Shown: in pieces, positions 43,333 through 52,100 of the stretch
Position numbering within the stretch: position 1 is the stretch's first letter
Layout: the number at the start of each line of letters is the position of its first letter
From: Polyangiaceae bacterium
GTDB taxonomy: Bacteria > Myxococcota_A > Polyangia > Polyangiales > Polyangiaceae
NCBI GenBank assembly: GCA_016712345.1
Contig: JADJRH010000001.1
Location: 1,302,001-1,366,000, forward strand
Direction of reading: 5' to 3'
DNA length: 64,000 bases
Made by a program: the position numbers and the translations under genes
Notes under the pieces: generated by a model
Told to the model about the DNA's origin: nothing
The model's database searches: none
What the model saw: the letters and a program-made list of their open reading frames with translations, nothing else

Positions 43333-44178
43333 ATGATGCGTAAACACTTACCTGCCTTTTTTATGGTCACCCTTCTTGTTGTCTCGGGCTGTGGAAACGG
43401 TACCGGCAACCTCCAATTCACCACCTGGGGTGAAGAGTACATCGAGCAGCAAATCCCAGCCACCGCTTTTGAAGACGGTTGGCAAGTCAAGTTCACCACC
43501 TTCCTTGTCAACATCGGCAACATTCAGGTGGCCGACGCCGATGGAAACACCGGAGCTTCCATGAACGGGACAGTGGTCGTCAACCATGTTTTTCAGGGTG
43601 AAAAGCCTGTTTTTTCCGTCCAAGAAATTGAAGCAAAGCCGTGGACAGACGTTTCGTTTGAAGTGCCGGTTGCCACGCCGGAAGCCAAGCTTGGCGACGG
43701 TGTGATTGAATGGGATCGCGACTTCTTAGTCGAGAAAAACGCCTCCCTGTACGTTACCGGTGAGGCAACCAAAGGCGAAGTGACAAAAAAATTCGCTTGG
43801 ACCTTTTCCAAAGGCACCCGGTATACAGAGTGCAGCGGTGACCGCGATGGGAAGGTCACCCAAGGTGCATTGATCACCAACGGCGGCACCGACGCCATCG
43901 AACTTACCATTCACGGTGACCACCTTTTTTACGATGACCTTCAGTCGCCCAATGCCCTCCTCCGATTTAACCCCATTGCCGCCGCCGACGCCGACAACGA
44001 CGGTCAGATCACCCTTGATGAACTGGCCAACGTGCCGCTGGTAGAAATCGAAGATGGACCGTACGGAACCGGCAGCGCCGCCGATATCAACGACCTCGGC
44101 GCCTTTGTCACCGCCCTTTCAGGAACAGTAGGCCACTTCCGCGGCGAAGGTGAATGTTTCGGCGAGCACATTCAATAA
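43333..44178 (+). CDS. Lipoprotein, probable ligand-binding partner of the receptor (2)
   Basis: 281 residues. Signal MMRKHLPAFFMVTLLVV ends VSGC. The mature part has TAFEDGWQVKFTTFLVNIGNIQVAD, which mirrors the first lipoprotein, and an EF-hand-like loop ADADNDGQITLDEL near residue 220 that could bind calcium. It ends GEGECFGEHIQ. It is 20 bases downstream of its probable relative and closes the operon. No family recognised. Confidence 0.75.
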   Translation: MMRKHLPAFFMVTLLVVSGCGNGTGNLQFTTWGEEYIEQQIPATAFEDGWQVKFTTFLVNIGNIQVADADGNTGASMNGTVVVNHVFQGEKPVFSVQEIEAKPWTDVSFEVPVATPEAKLGDGVIEWDRDFLVEKNASLYVTGEATKGEVTKKFAWTFSKGTRYTECSGDRDGKVTQGALITNGGTDAIELTIHGDHLFYDDLQSPNALLRFNPIAAADADNDGQITLDELANVPLVEIEDGPYGTGSAADINDLGAFVTALSGTVGHFRGEGECFGEHIQ

Positions 44179-44180
44179 CT

Positions 44181-45173
44181 CTACTCCACTTCGCCGCGCT
44201 TGGCTCGATTTCGAGCAACGCGAGCCGCACGCCGCGCCAACGTCTTTTCAGACGGCTTTCTACCCGGAAGCGCCGGTTGCTCCCCATGATGCTCGTCAAA
44301 TGCACCCGGTGATACGCCCAACTCAAAGAGCGCAATTTCTCGCTTCCCCCGCTCCCCCAGCCGAAGTGGCATTACCGCCGCGCCGATACCGGCGCCCACG
44401 TACACAGCGCCGCCCGGACCGTGGTTTGCTTTTCGTGACCCGTAAAGCCCATGCACATATTTGTGACCGGCCACTTTTCCCAATGTCAGTTCATGCAACT
44501 TCGCCAGTGTGATTTGCCCTGCGTGGGTATGACCTGACAAAACAAACGGCACGCCGTGATGCCAAAGTCCGTCGGCCTCCTCCGCAATATGTGAAAGTGC
44601 AATTGTGGGTAGATCGCGCCGCAACCCTTTTAACGCGGCCGCCCTGTCAGCGTGCCCTGTGTACGCATCGTCGAGCCCCACCACCTGAATGCGTTGGTGT
44701 CGAATGGTAAGCGTCGTATGTTGATTGGACAATAACAGTGTGCCCGCCTGACGAATGGCGTTTGCAACCTGAGTTCCCCCCGACCAATGGTCATGATTGC
44801 CCAGCACCCCAATCACCGGCGCCTCAAAAGCCCGAAGCACCTCCGTCAGATCTTGAAGGTACATTTGGCTGTGACACACGAAGTCACCGGTAATCAACAC
44901 CAAGTCGGGTTTGTGAGCATTTGTAATGGCAGCCGCCGCCTTTTGCACTTTCATCGGCGTCACCCGCCCCACATGCAAATCGGTGAGGTGGGCAATCCGA
45001 AGCGGCTCCAGCTGCTCCACATACGCTTCGGGGCCGGCAAAACGCCGGAGTTGAATGCCGTGTGGCAAACGCTCCGCCCCGACCGCCGAAACCTTTTCCT
45101 CTCGGTTTGACTTGCTCGGAAAGAGCCTTTTTAGCCGTTCGCTGAGCTTGGGACGTGCAGCGCGCTCGCTCAT
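44181..45173 (-). CDS. Calcineurin-like metallophosphoesterase
   Basis: 330 residues. Metal motifs in order: LRIAHLTDLHVGRV (DxH), LVLITGDFVCH (GD), VIGVLGNHDHWSG (GNHD), ALSHIAEE, and FVLSGHTHAGQI (GHxH). The length and order match the YkuE-like group of cytoplasmic or membrane-near phosphoesterases, though no membrane helix is predicted. It has basic ends rich in Arg and Lys. It converges with the receptor operon (stop codons about 3 bases apart). Confidence 0.9.
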   Translation of the reverse strand: MSERAARPKLSERLKRLFPSKSNREEKVSAVGAERLPHGIQLRRFAGPEAYVEQLEPLRIAHLTDLHVGRVTPMKVQKAAAAITNAHKPDLVLITGDFVCHSQMYLQDLTEVLRAFEAPVIGVLGNHDHWSGGTQVANAIRQAGTLLLSNQHTTLTIRHQRIQVVGLDDAYTGHADRAAALKGLRRDLPTIALSHIAEEADGLWHHGVPFVLSGHTHAGQITLAKLHELTLGKVAGHKYVHGLYGSRKANHGPGGAVYVGAGIGAAVMPLRLGERGKREIALFELGVSPGAFDEHHGEQPALPGRKPSEKTLARRAARVARNRAKRGEVE

Positions 45174-45210
45174 GATGCCGGCAGCTTACATCCAATACGC
45201 CGCCCGCGGT

Positions 45211-46077
45211 TTATAAAATTTCGAGCGTCACAACCACTGCGTCATGATCACTTCGGCCCCCACGTTCCACCTTGGCAGCCACCACACGAAACGATGCCGC
45301 TCGATACGCCAGATGATCAAGTTGATGCTCCAACGGCGGCGTCACCCCCGCCCATCGCCAGGTGACAGCCTTTTGCCCCACCTTTGGAAGAGCATTATCA
45401 AACCCCACCCGCGAAAGGTAAGAAAACGCGTCTCCCTCCGGCCTTTCGTTAAAGTCCCCCGCGATCATTGTGGGTAGATTCGGGTCCATCTTGCTGACAA
45501 AGTATTCCACCTCCAACTTGCGGCGTGCGCGCGTTTCAAGGTGTACCTTTTCCCAATCTACAGGCGAAGCAATCGCCGGTTGAAGGTGCACATTCCACAC
45601 GTCAAGATGTCCCTTCGGCCCCCCAATTCGAACGTGCTGCGCCGGAAACATCGCCCCCGGAGCGCGCTCCAGGTCATCCACCAAAATCGGAAACTTCGAA
45701 CACAACCCCAGCCCCTCAGGCGCCCACTTTACCGCATCGTGAAACTTGCAATAAGGGTATGTTTTTGCAAGCTCCGGTCGAAGCGCACCTTCCCAAACAG
45801 CGTTGGTTTCTTGGAGCAAAAGCACATCGGCTTTTAACGCCAATGCCTGATCGCGGGTAGATTCATCTACCCATGTTGAAGGCGGCGTCCCCTCTTTGCG
45901 CTCCGCCAATGCGTAAAGCACATTATAAATGCCAATCGTCAGAGTTGCCCGCTCACCGCCCGCGCTTTGCGCGCTCACCGATGCAGAAGGATCGTGGGTA
46001 GATTCGGCCGGACGCGCCTCTGAACAGGACGCGATCGCCGTCATTGAGGCCCATATAACGAGGAGCGATTTGGTCAT
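45211..46077 (-). CDS. Exported endonuclease/exonuclease/phosphatase-family protein
   Basis: 288 residues. The signal ends TAIASCSE (lipoprotein-like). EEP-family motifs: LTIGIYNVLYAL, VLLLQETNAVW (the metal-binding Glu), LDVWNVHLQP (His), TMIAGDFNERPEGDAF (Asp, Asn), and RSDHDAVVVTL (SDH). The family covers exonuclease III-, DNase I- and sphingomyelinase-type enzymes acting on phosphodiesters. An outer-membrane or secreted location is inferred from the lipobox. Substrate unknown. Confidence 0.88.
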   Translation of the reverse strand: MTKSLLVIWASMTAIASCSEARPAESTHDPSASVSAQSAGGERATLTIGIYNVLYALAERKEGTPPSTWVDESTRDQALALKADVLLLQETNAVWEGALRPELAKTYPYCKFHDAVKWAPEGLGLCSKFPILVDDLERAPGAMFPAQHVRIGGPKGHLDVWNVHLQPAIASPVDWEKVHLETRARRKLEVEYFVSKMDPNLPTMIAGDFNERPEGDAFSYLSRVGFDNALPKVGQKAVTWRWAGVTPPLEHQLDHLAYRAASFRVVAAKVERGGRSDHDAVVVTLEIL

Positions 46078-46139
46078 TCCTCCTCATCGCAAAGACCCTC
46101 CATTTTGTGACATGCAACCATCGCCCCGTTTACGATATT

Positions 46140-46395
46140 TCACGCCTTCCAATCCACCAATACGAGAGGATACCCAACCGCTTGAATCTTTTCGAAATGT
46201 CTAATATTACCGGTGGCGAGCGTGAGATTATGGCGAATTGCAATGGAAGCGATCAACGTATCTTCAATCATCAGTTTCGTGCCGTTCCGCTCCAGGTCTG
46301 AACGAATATGCCTTCGCCCGCTCGACAACGGTGAGGTTCTTTCCTTTTAGTATCTCGGACCAGATGTCAGTATCAAGTAGCGTCTTCGCTGCCAT
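46140..46395 (-). pseudogene. vapC-type PIN toxin with internal deletion
   Basis: The ATG at 46395 starts a PIN-domain N-terminus (MAAKTLLDTDIWSEILKGK), ends at 46264 after 43 residues, and the frame next to it continues a PIN C-terminus (RNGTKLMIEDTLIASIAIRH, LTLATGNIRHFEKI) to 46140. About 60 residues from the middle of a normal 130-residue VapC are missing, so the gene looks collapsed by a deletion with a frame change. The start overlaps the antitoxin end by 23 bases. Confidence 0.7.
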
Positions 46396-46624
46396 TGAAC
46401 GCCTCGCGCCCCTCTTGGCGCGTCTTTCTCGCTACAAACAAGATCTCGTCGGCCAGGTCCGGTTCGTCGGAGAGCAGACCAAGAAACGGGTTTTCGGCAA
46501 CTGCAACTGGTGCCGGCGGGTGAGGGGGTGAAGCCCTCAGCTCTCGGAGAACGCGATCCACAAGGGCCCGTTGCACCTCCGTTGGGAGGTTTTGTATCTC
46601 TTTAAAAAGCCGTTCTGCATCCAT
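46373..46624 (-). CDS. Probable VapB-type antitoxin
   Basis: 83 residues from the ATG at 46624. The first helices (MDAERLFKEIQNLPTEVQRALVDRVLREL) resemble the short N-terminal region of antitoxins paired with PIN toxins, and the C-terminal half is Pro-rich with a basic end (RKTRQEGREAF). The following gene is a broken PIN toxin overlapping it by 23 bases, which supports the call. With the toxin destroyed it may be a relic. Confidence 0.55.
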   Translation of the reverse strand: MDAERLFKEIQNLPTEVQRALVDRVLRELRASPPHPPAPVAVAENPFLGLLSDEPDLADEILFVARKTRQEGREAFNGSEDAT

Positions 46625-46679
46625 CATGGCCAACTCCGGCATCGCAATTCAAGGCCGAGGGATCGTATCACAATCCCCG

Positions 46680-46791
46680 CTAGTCCCCTGGATCCGTGAT
46701 TCCTTACAGATGTTGCTGCATCTCGAACGCTCAATCCGCAGACCTTTTAGCGCTCAGAAATTTGATGCGGATTTCATTTCCAGGGGACTAG
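46680..46791. repeat. 112-bp element with 13-bp perfect terminal inverted repeats
   Basis: CTAGTCCCCTGGA at 46680 and its exact complement at 46779-46791. Ends carry CTAG, as in the 286-bp element at 22276. No open frame. Confidence 0.65.
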
Positions 46792-46859
46792 TGTCGCGTG
46801 TCAAAAGTCCTGCCGGACTTTTGGCGCCGCTGCGCGTCGCGCTTCGCCCACGCGACACT
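46790..46859. repeat. Nested inverted repeats
   Basis: Outer arms AGTGTCGCGTG (46790) and CACGCGACACT (to 46859); inside is a 9-bp hairpin CAAAAGTCC-TGCC-GGACTTTTG at 46802-46823. Confidence 0.6.
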
Positions 46860-46871
46860 ATCTTTTGTCTC

Positions 46872-46888
46872 GTGGGGCTCCGCCCCAC
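46872..46888. terminator. GC-rich hairpin
   Basis: GTGGGGC, loop TCC, GCCCCAC. Same style as the hairpin at 1583-1601. Confidence 0.4.
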
Positions 46889-46906
46889 ACCCCCCGCGCT
46901 TGCGCG

Positions 46907-46966
46907 CGGCTAGTTCCGCACGAAGGGGTCAATCAGGGCCAAACTTCTGACCACCGGAACTAGCCG
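46907..46966. repeat. 60-bp element with 12-bp inverted ends
   Basis: CGGCTAGTTCCG (46907) and CGGAACTAGCCG (46955-46966), again with CTAG within the arms. Confidence 0.6.
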
Positions 46967-47014
46967 TCACTCCCAACGCCAATTTGTTCAGCGCGCTCCA
47001 CGATTTTTCGTCGT

Positions 47015-49132
47015 CTACTTTCCAACTTTGTCCATATCCCACAAAAGTACGGTGCCATTCACAAGCGATGTTACCACCCAATTGGTATTGGGCACCGCGG
47101 CCACATTCGACAACTCACAATCGGCCGCCGGCAGACTCGCCAGCTTCTTGGTAAAATCTTTGTCCCACACCGTCAAAACGCCGTCTTTCCAAACAGAAAC
47201 GAGCTTGCTATCCCCACTGAAAGCCACCGTGTTTGACCATCCTTCAAGCTCTTTTTTGCGCGCGCCGTTACCGTCAAACACGTGAACCATTCCACCTGAA
47301 ATGGTAACGAGCGAGTTCCCGTCGGCCGACACCACAAGTCGACTGCCACCCGACGAATCAAACCGCCTTTTCTCTTCTTTGGTTGTGGGATCAAAAAAGC
47401 GAACCGCATAACGGGGAGTGTCAGGTGTCACGGGTTGCTCGGTCACCGCCGCCAACACCCCGTTCGGCAAAAAAGTAACCTCCTGCACACTTCCTTCTTT
47501 CAGCGTCACTCTCCCGCGCACCTTCCCACTTGGCACATCCATCAAGAGAGCATCCTTTTTTTCATATTGAGCCGCTGCCAAAACGGAACTGTCGGCCGAA
47601 AACGAAATGGAAAAAACGCTCGCATCCGTTTTGATAGAAGCAAGCTTCTCCCAACTACCCATTTTCCAAAGGCTCACCATGTTGCCACTCGTCGACGTGG
47701 CAAGCACCTTCCCATCAGGTGACACCGCCACCTGAACAGTGTAGCGGTCGTGCGCCTTAAACTTGGTCACCACCTTACCGGTATCCCGGTCCCACACCAC
47801 CACAAACCCCTCTGTGTCCCCGGTCACAATCAACTTACCATCGGGTGAAACAGAAAGCGCCCGCACTTCATCCCGATGACCTTCCGACGGTAAGACCGGC
47901 TTGCACGACTCGGCGTCGGCCACATAAACAGCCGTGCTTCCCGCCGCCGCAATGCGTTTTCCATCAGCCGAATAGGCGAGATCCATCGGGTTGGAAGGGG
48001 CGGCTTCGAGTGTACACACCAACTTACCCGTTTTGCTTTCAAACACGCGAACCCCCGAGTCTGCCGCGCCCACCGCCATCTTGGCCCCGTCGGGTGAAAA
48101 CGCAATTGAAAACACCGGTTCTTTCAGGTCAATTCCACCCACTTTGTCCCCGGATTCAACCTCCCGCACAATCACATTTCCACCCAGCGTTCCAACTGCC
48201 ATTACCCGCCGGTCGGCCGGTGACATCACAATGGTGCTAATGCGCCGCGGTCCCTTGAGTGTACCCAACTCTTTTCCAGATTCAGGATCCAACTTGACCA
48301 CCGGCGGAACAATGTTCGTTGGACCATACCCATAAAAAAGACCAATCGGACCACCGAAATCGCCGCCGGCAAAGAGCGTCTTCCCATCTGACGAAAACTG
48401 AACCAGCTCCGCCGCGCGCTCCTCAGGAAAACTTGCCCTCGACATGGGCGTTACCTGGTCTTTGTCCAAATCCCAAACCGCTGCCATTGGGTTAAACCCG
48501 CCCGTTGCAATCTTCTTCCCATTCGGTGAAAAAGCGATCGACGTGCCCGAGTGTTCGTGCACTTTTTGTTCTTTCAGCTTTTTCAGCGTTTTTGCATCCA
48601 AAAGGTGCGCCCTACCCTTTTGATCCACAAATGCGATTTTGCTCCCATCGGGTGAGTACACCACACCGCGAATGTCATTGAGCATGTCGGCAACTTCGGT
48701 GTATGCCCCCTTTTTTGCGCCGGTGTTCGGATCCCACGCAATGAGTACACCGCGCGCATCACCCGCCAAAAGCGTTGTTGAGTCCGGCGAAAAAGCAACC
48801 GACAGCACGGTGTCCCCATGACCAAATTGGGTGCTCCCAAACCGGCGAATGGCCCCCTTGGGCAGTTCATCTCCCGAGGGAGGTTTACCCACGGGCGAGC
48901 TTGCAGTTTCGCTCGCTGTCATTGCTGCCGAAGCGCTGGAAGTGGCTGTGACCGCCGAAGCCGTCGACGTTCCGGTGTCCACCCCACCCGTTGTGGTTCC
49001 ACTCCCGTCGCACCCGATCGCAGCCATTGAAAGGCATCCAAACGCAATTGAAAACGCCTTCAACTGCCGGGTACGTGCGGCGAGTACAAATGAAAAGCCA
49101 AAACGCCCCGACCGTTGTGTACGCATAGTCAT
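47015..49132 (-). CDS. WD40-repeat lipoprotein
   Basis: 705 residues. A lipoprotein-type N-terminus (basic, then AFSIAFGCLSMAAIGCDGSG, Cys about residue 41) precedes a Thr/Ser/Ala linker and about 10-12 WD40-type blades, recognised by repeats of S.VAFSPDSTTLLAGDARGVLIAWD, SIAFSPNGKKIATGG...AVWDLD, VAVSPDGKVLATSTSGNMVSLW and the like. It lies 36 bases downstream of the NACHT-HEAT gene in the same direction and probably shares its transcript. Beta-propellers serve as protein-binding platforms. An exported propeller beside a cytoplasmic NLR-like protein is an unusual pairing. Confidence 0.85.
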   Translation of the reverse strand: MTMRTQRSGRFGFSFVLAARTRQLKAFSIAFGCLSMAAIGCDGSGTTTGGVDTGTSTASAVTATSSASAAMTASETASSPVGKPPSGDELPKGAIRRFGSTQFGHGDTVLSVAFSPDSTTLLAGDARGVLIAWDPNTGAKKGAYTEVADMLNDIRGVVYSPDGSKIAFVDQKGRAHLLDAKTLKKLKEQKVHEHSGTSIAFSPNGKKIATGGFNPMAAVWDLDKDQVTPMSRASFPEERAAELVQFSSDGKTLFAGGDFGGPIGLFYGYGPTNIVPPVVKLDPESGKELGTLKGPRRISTIVMSPADRRVMAVGTLGGNVIVREVESGDKVGGIDLKEPVFSIAFSPDGAKMAVGAADSGVRVFESKTGKLVCTLEAAPSNPMDLAYSADGKRIAAAGSTAVYVADAESCKPVLPSEGHRDEVRALSVSPDGKLIVTGDTEGFVVVWDRDTGKVVTKFKAHDRYTVQVAVSPDGKVLATSTSGNMVSLWKMGSWEKLASIKTDASVFSISFSADSSVLAAAQYEKKDALLMDVPSGKVRGRVTLKEGSVQEVTFLPNGVLAAVTEQPVTPDTPRYAVRFFDPTTKEEKRRFDSSGGSRLVVSADGNSLVTISGGMVHVFDGNGARKKELEGWSNTVAFSGDSKLVSVWKDGVLTVWDKDFTKKLASLPAADCELSNVAAVPNTNWVVTSLVNGTVLLWDMDKVGK

Positions 49133-49168
49133 GTGCTTTACACCAACGCCCAGCCGGCGAAAACTCTT

Positions 49169-52100
49169 TCAACCGGGCAACGCAAACCCCCAATACGTCG
49201 GCCCCCAAAACACCTGCCCGGCGTTCAGGCTGGGCAACACCACATCGTCAAAATCCACGTCGGCGCACGCCAGCCAAAATGACCCACCTCCGGGTGAGCG
49301 CAGGCGCGACCCCAACTGCCAAGCCTCCATCAGATTGTGGAGCGGATGCAAGAGCCTCTCTTTTGGAAGGTCTTCCGCATTCATTCGAAGGCGAATCACC
49401 CACGCGTTGTTTCCAACAAGTTGGGTAGGCAACATGGGTAACTCGCCAAGCACCTTCCCATCGGGGCGCAGTGTTCCACCCTCTGCCGCCCACCCCAATC
49501 TTACCAGCAAGAGCGCTCGCAGCGCCTCACCCAAGGGCGATGGGTAGACCGCCGGTGAAGTGGAACGCGTGAACGCACAAACCGCTGCCTCCACCGAATC
49601 TTTCTCAAACTTGTCAGGATCGAAGCTCGCGCGCGCCGCGCGAAACGCCGGAGCCCACAACTCGTTTTTCTCAAGTTGACTCAAAGCCACACCATCGCGC
49701 GGCGCGCGCGTCGTTTCCAGCGCATGACAAGCCGCCGCACGAACTCCACTGGCCTTGTCCACAAGCGCGGACCTCACCAGCGGACGCGCATTGGGATCAC
49801 GCGCCAATGCGTACACAGCAGCGGCTCGAACCGTCGGCGCCGGGTCCGCCAACCGATCGACAAGCAGAGGTTGACTATCAGGATCCGTGGCAAGCGCCGT
49901 CACCGCCGTGGCTCGAATGACCTCACCGGTGCGCCGTCCCGACGGACCGAGGTCGTCATCGTCCTCCAAACGGTCGCGCAGAAGCGGCCTCGCTTCAGGA
50001 TCATCCATCACTGCGTACACAGCCGCCACGCGCACCGTGCCCGCGCGATCTTCCAACATCCGGCAGAGCGCCGCCCTCGATTCAGGGTCGCCTGTCAAAC
50101 TGCGAATGGCCGCTGCCCTTACCGTGGGTGCCGAATCTTCGAGCCGCCTTCGAATCAGAGGCTTTGCTTCAGGGTCCGACCCCAGCGCCGTCACAGCGGC
50201 CGTGCGAACATCGTTGTCTTCGTCGTCGAGCCGCTCTCGCAGGATCGAGCGCGACAATGGGTCAGTAGACAATGCGTATGCCACCGCGGCTCGAACCGCC
50301 GGAGCCATATCGGCGGCCCGCAATCGAAGGAGCGCCCGCGACTCCAAATCACTTGCCAACGCGCGAACCGCTTCGGTTCGGACATTGGGGTCGGGATCAT
50401 TGAGCCGCTCTCTCAGGAGCGGTCGCGATTCAGGATCGCTCGCGAGCGCCCGCGTCGCCGCGGCCCGCGCATTTGCCAATGCGTCGTTCAGTCGAGCGCG
50501 GAGCAACGGTCGCGCTTCAGGGTCGGCTGACAAAGCGTCAAACACCACCGCCTTCACCCCCAAGTCATCGTCGTCCAGACGCTCGCGCAGAAAGGTTCGA
50601 GCGTTTCGATCGGTCGCGAGCGCATGAAACGCGGCCGCTCGAACGTTTGGATCTGTGGGAGTAAGGTGATCCCGAAGGGAAGATCGATCTTCAGGTAAGG
50701 CTCCCCCTTCTCCGAGCGCCGTCGCCGCGGCCGCGCGCACGCGTGCCGCCTTGTCGTTGAGCAACTCTCGAATCACAGAGCGGGCAGAATCATCTTTTGC
50801 AAGCGCTTCCACAGCGACCGCTCGAACATCTTTGTCAGAGTCAGAAAGCAATGGATGGATGAGCTGCCAAGATGCGGTGTCGGTTGCCAAAGCCGCCGCC
50901 GCCGCGGCTCTCACCGCCCACGACTCGTCTTTGAGCCTCTCTCGTAACAAGTGTACACTTTCAGAATCCGCTGCCAAAGCCGCCACCGCGGCACTGCGAA
51001 CGGCGTATGATTCGTGCGTCAGTCGCTCCCGCAACATGGGTAGACTGGTAGGATCGTTTGCGAGCGCCTGGTACGCCGCCGCGCGAACGTTATAATCCAT
51101 GTCACTGGTTTTGGCGCGCAGTAGAGGCCATGATTCAGGGTCTTTTGCGAGCGCTTGAAATGCCGCCACCCTCACGGTTCCAGAGCGATCTGACAGTCGC
51201 TCGCGGAGAAGCGGGTACGATTCAGGATCGTTTGCAAGCGCCAAAATCGCAGCGCTCCGCACGTTGTTATCGGTAGGTTCGTTGTCTTTCAGTCGCTCCC
51301 GAATCAGCGGGCGAGAATCGGGATCACCTGAAAGCGCCGTGATCGCCGCGGCTTTTACATCCACATCTTCATCTGCTAGCCGTTCGCGAATAAGCGGTAC
51401 AGACTCAGGATCGCTCACAAGCGCCTGCACCGCCGCCGCCCGCACATTGGCATCATCATCTGTCAAGCGCTCGCGAATCAGCGGTTTTGCATCGGGATCA
51501 TTCGCAAGCGCTGTCACCGCCGCGGCGCGGACGAAAAACACGGCTTCACCACCGGTGTGCGCCACAATCCACGAAACATCCATGCGCGCTCGCACAAGCG
51601 CCGCACCCACGCGACGGGCAACCTTCCCATGGGCGCTTGTACGAACCGGTTCTCCAAGCCCCGCTGTCCACAATAGAACTTTGGCCTCCGCACCCACGTT
51701 TCCAAGGCTTTTGGACAGCGCCGCGAGCGGTGCACCATCGCCGGGACCGAGATCGCGTGCCATGACAAGGAGAGCGCGCTCGGCGTGTTCCGTGAGCGAT
51801 TCTTCTGAAGGTCCAAATCTACCCGATGGGAGCGACATTCGATCTGCGATGCGCTTGATCAACCCAGCCGCATGTTTCTTTGAAAATGAGCGCGCTCGTT
51901 CGCCTGCAAAGGTCACCGCTCGAAGCACGAGCGCAAGCATTCGATGGTCATCGGCGTCTCCCGCGTCCGCGTCCGCCAACGCTTCTTCAAGCGCCTCATC
52001 TCCGCGGAGGCCATGCGCCATGGGCAACGTTTCAAGCGCCGGGTAGGGAGAGACTTTATACTTTGCCCGAAGGGCGCGCAATGGAATGGGCCCCGTTGCT

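Larger units (their letters stand above)
46643..47014. other. 372-base intergenic region of stacked inverted repeats
   Basis: No gene is supported; the only open frames are created by the repeats. The region contains the four palindromic structures listed separately between 46680 and 46966. Confidence 0.6.

Noticed and set aside
46626..46913. 95-residue plus-strand open frame
   Set aside because: Runs through three inverted repeats and has no coding features.
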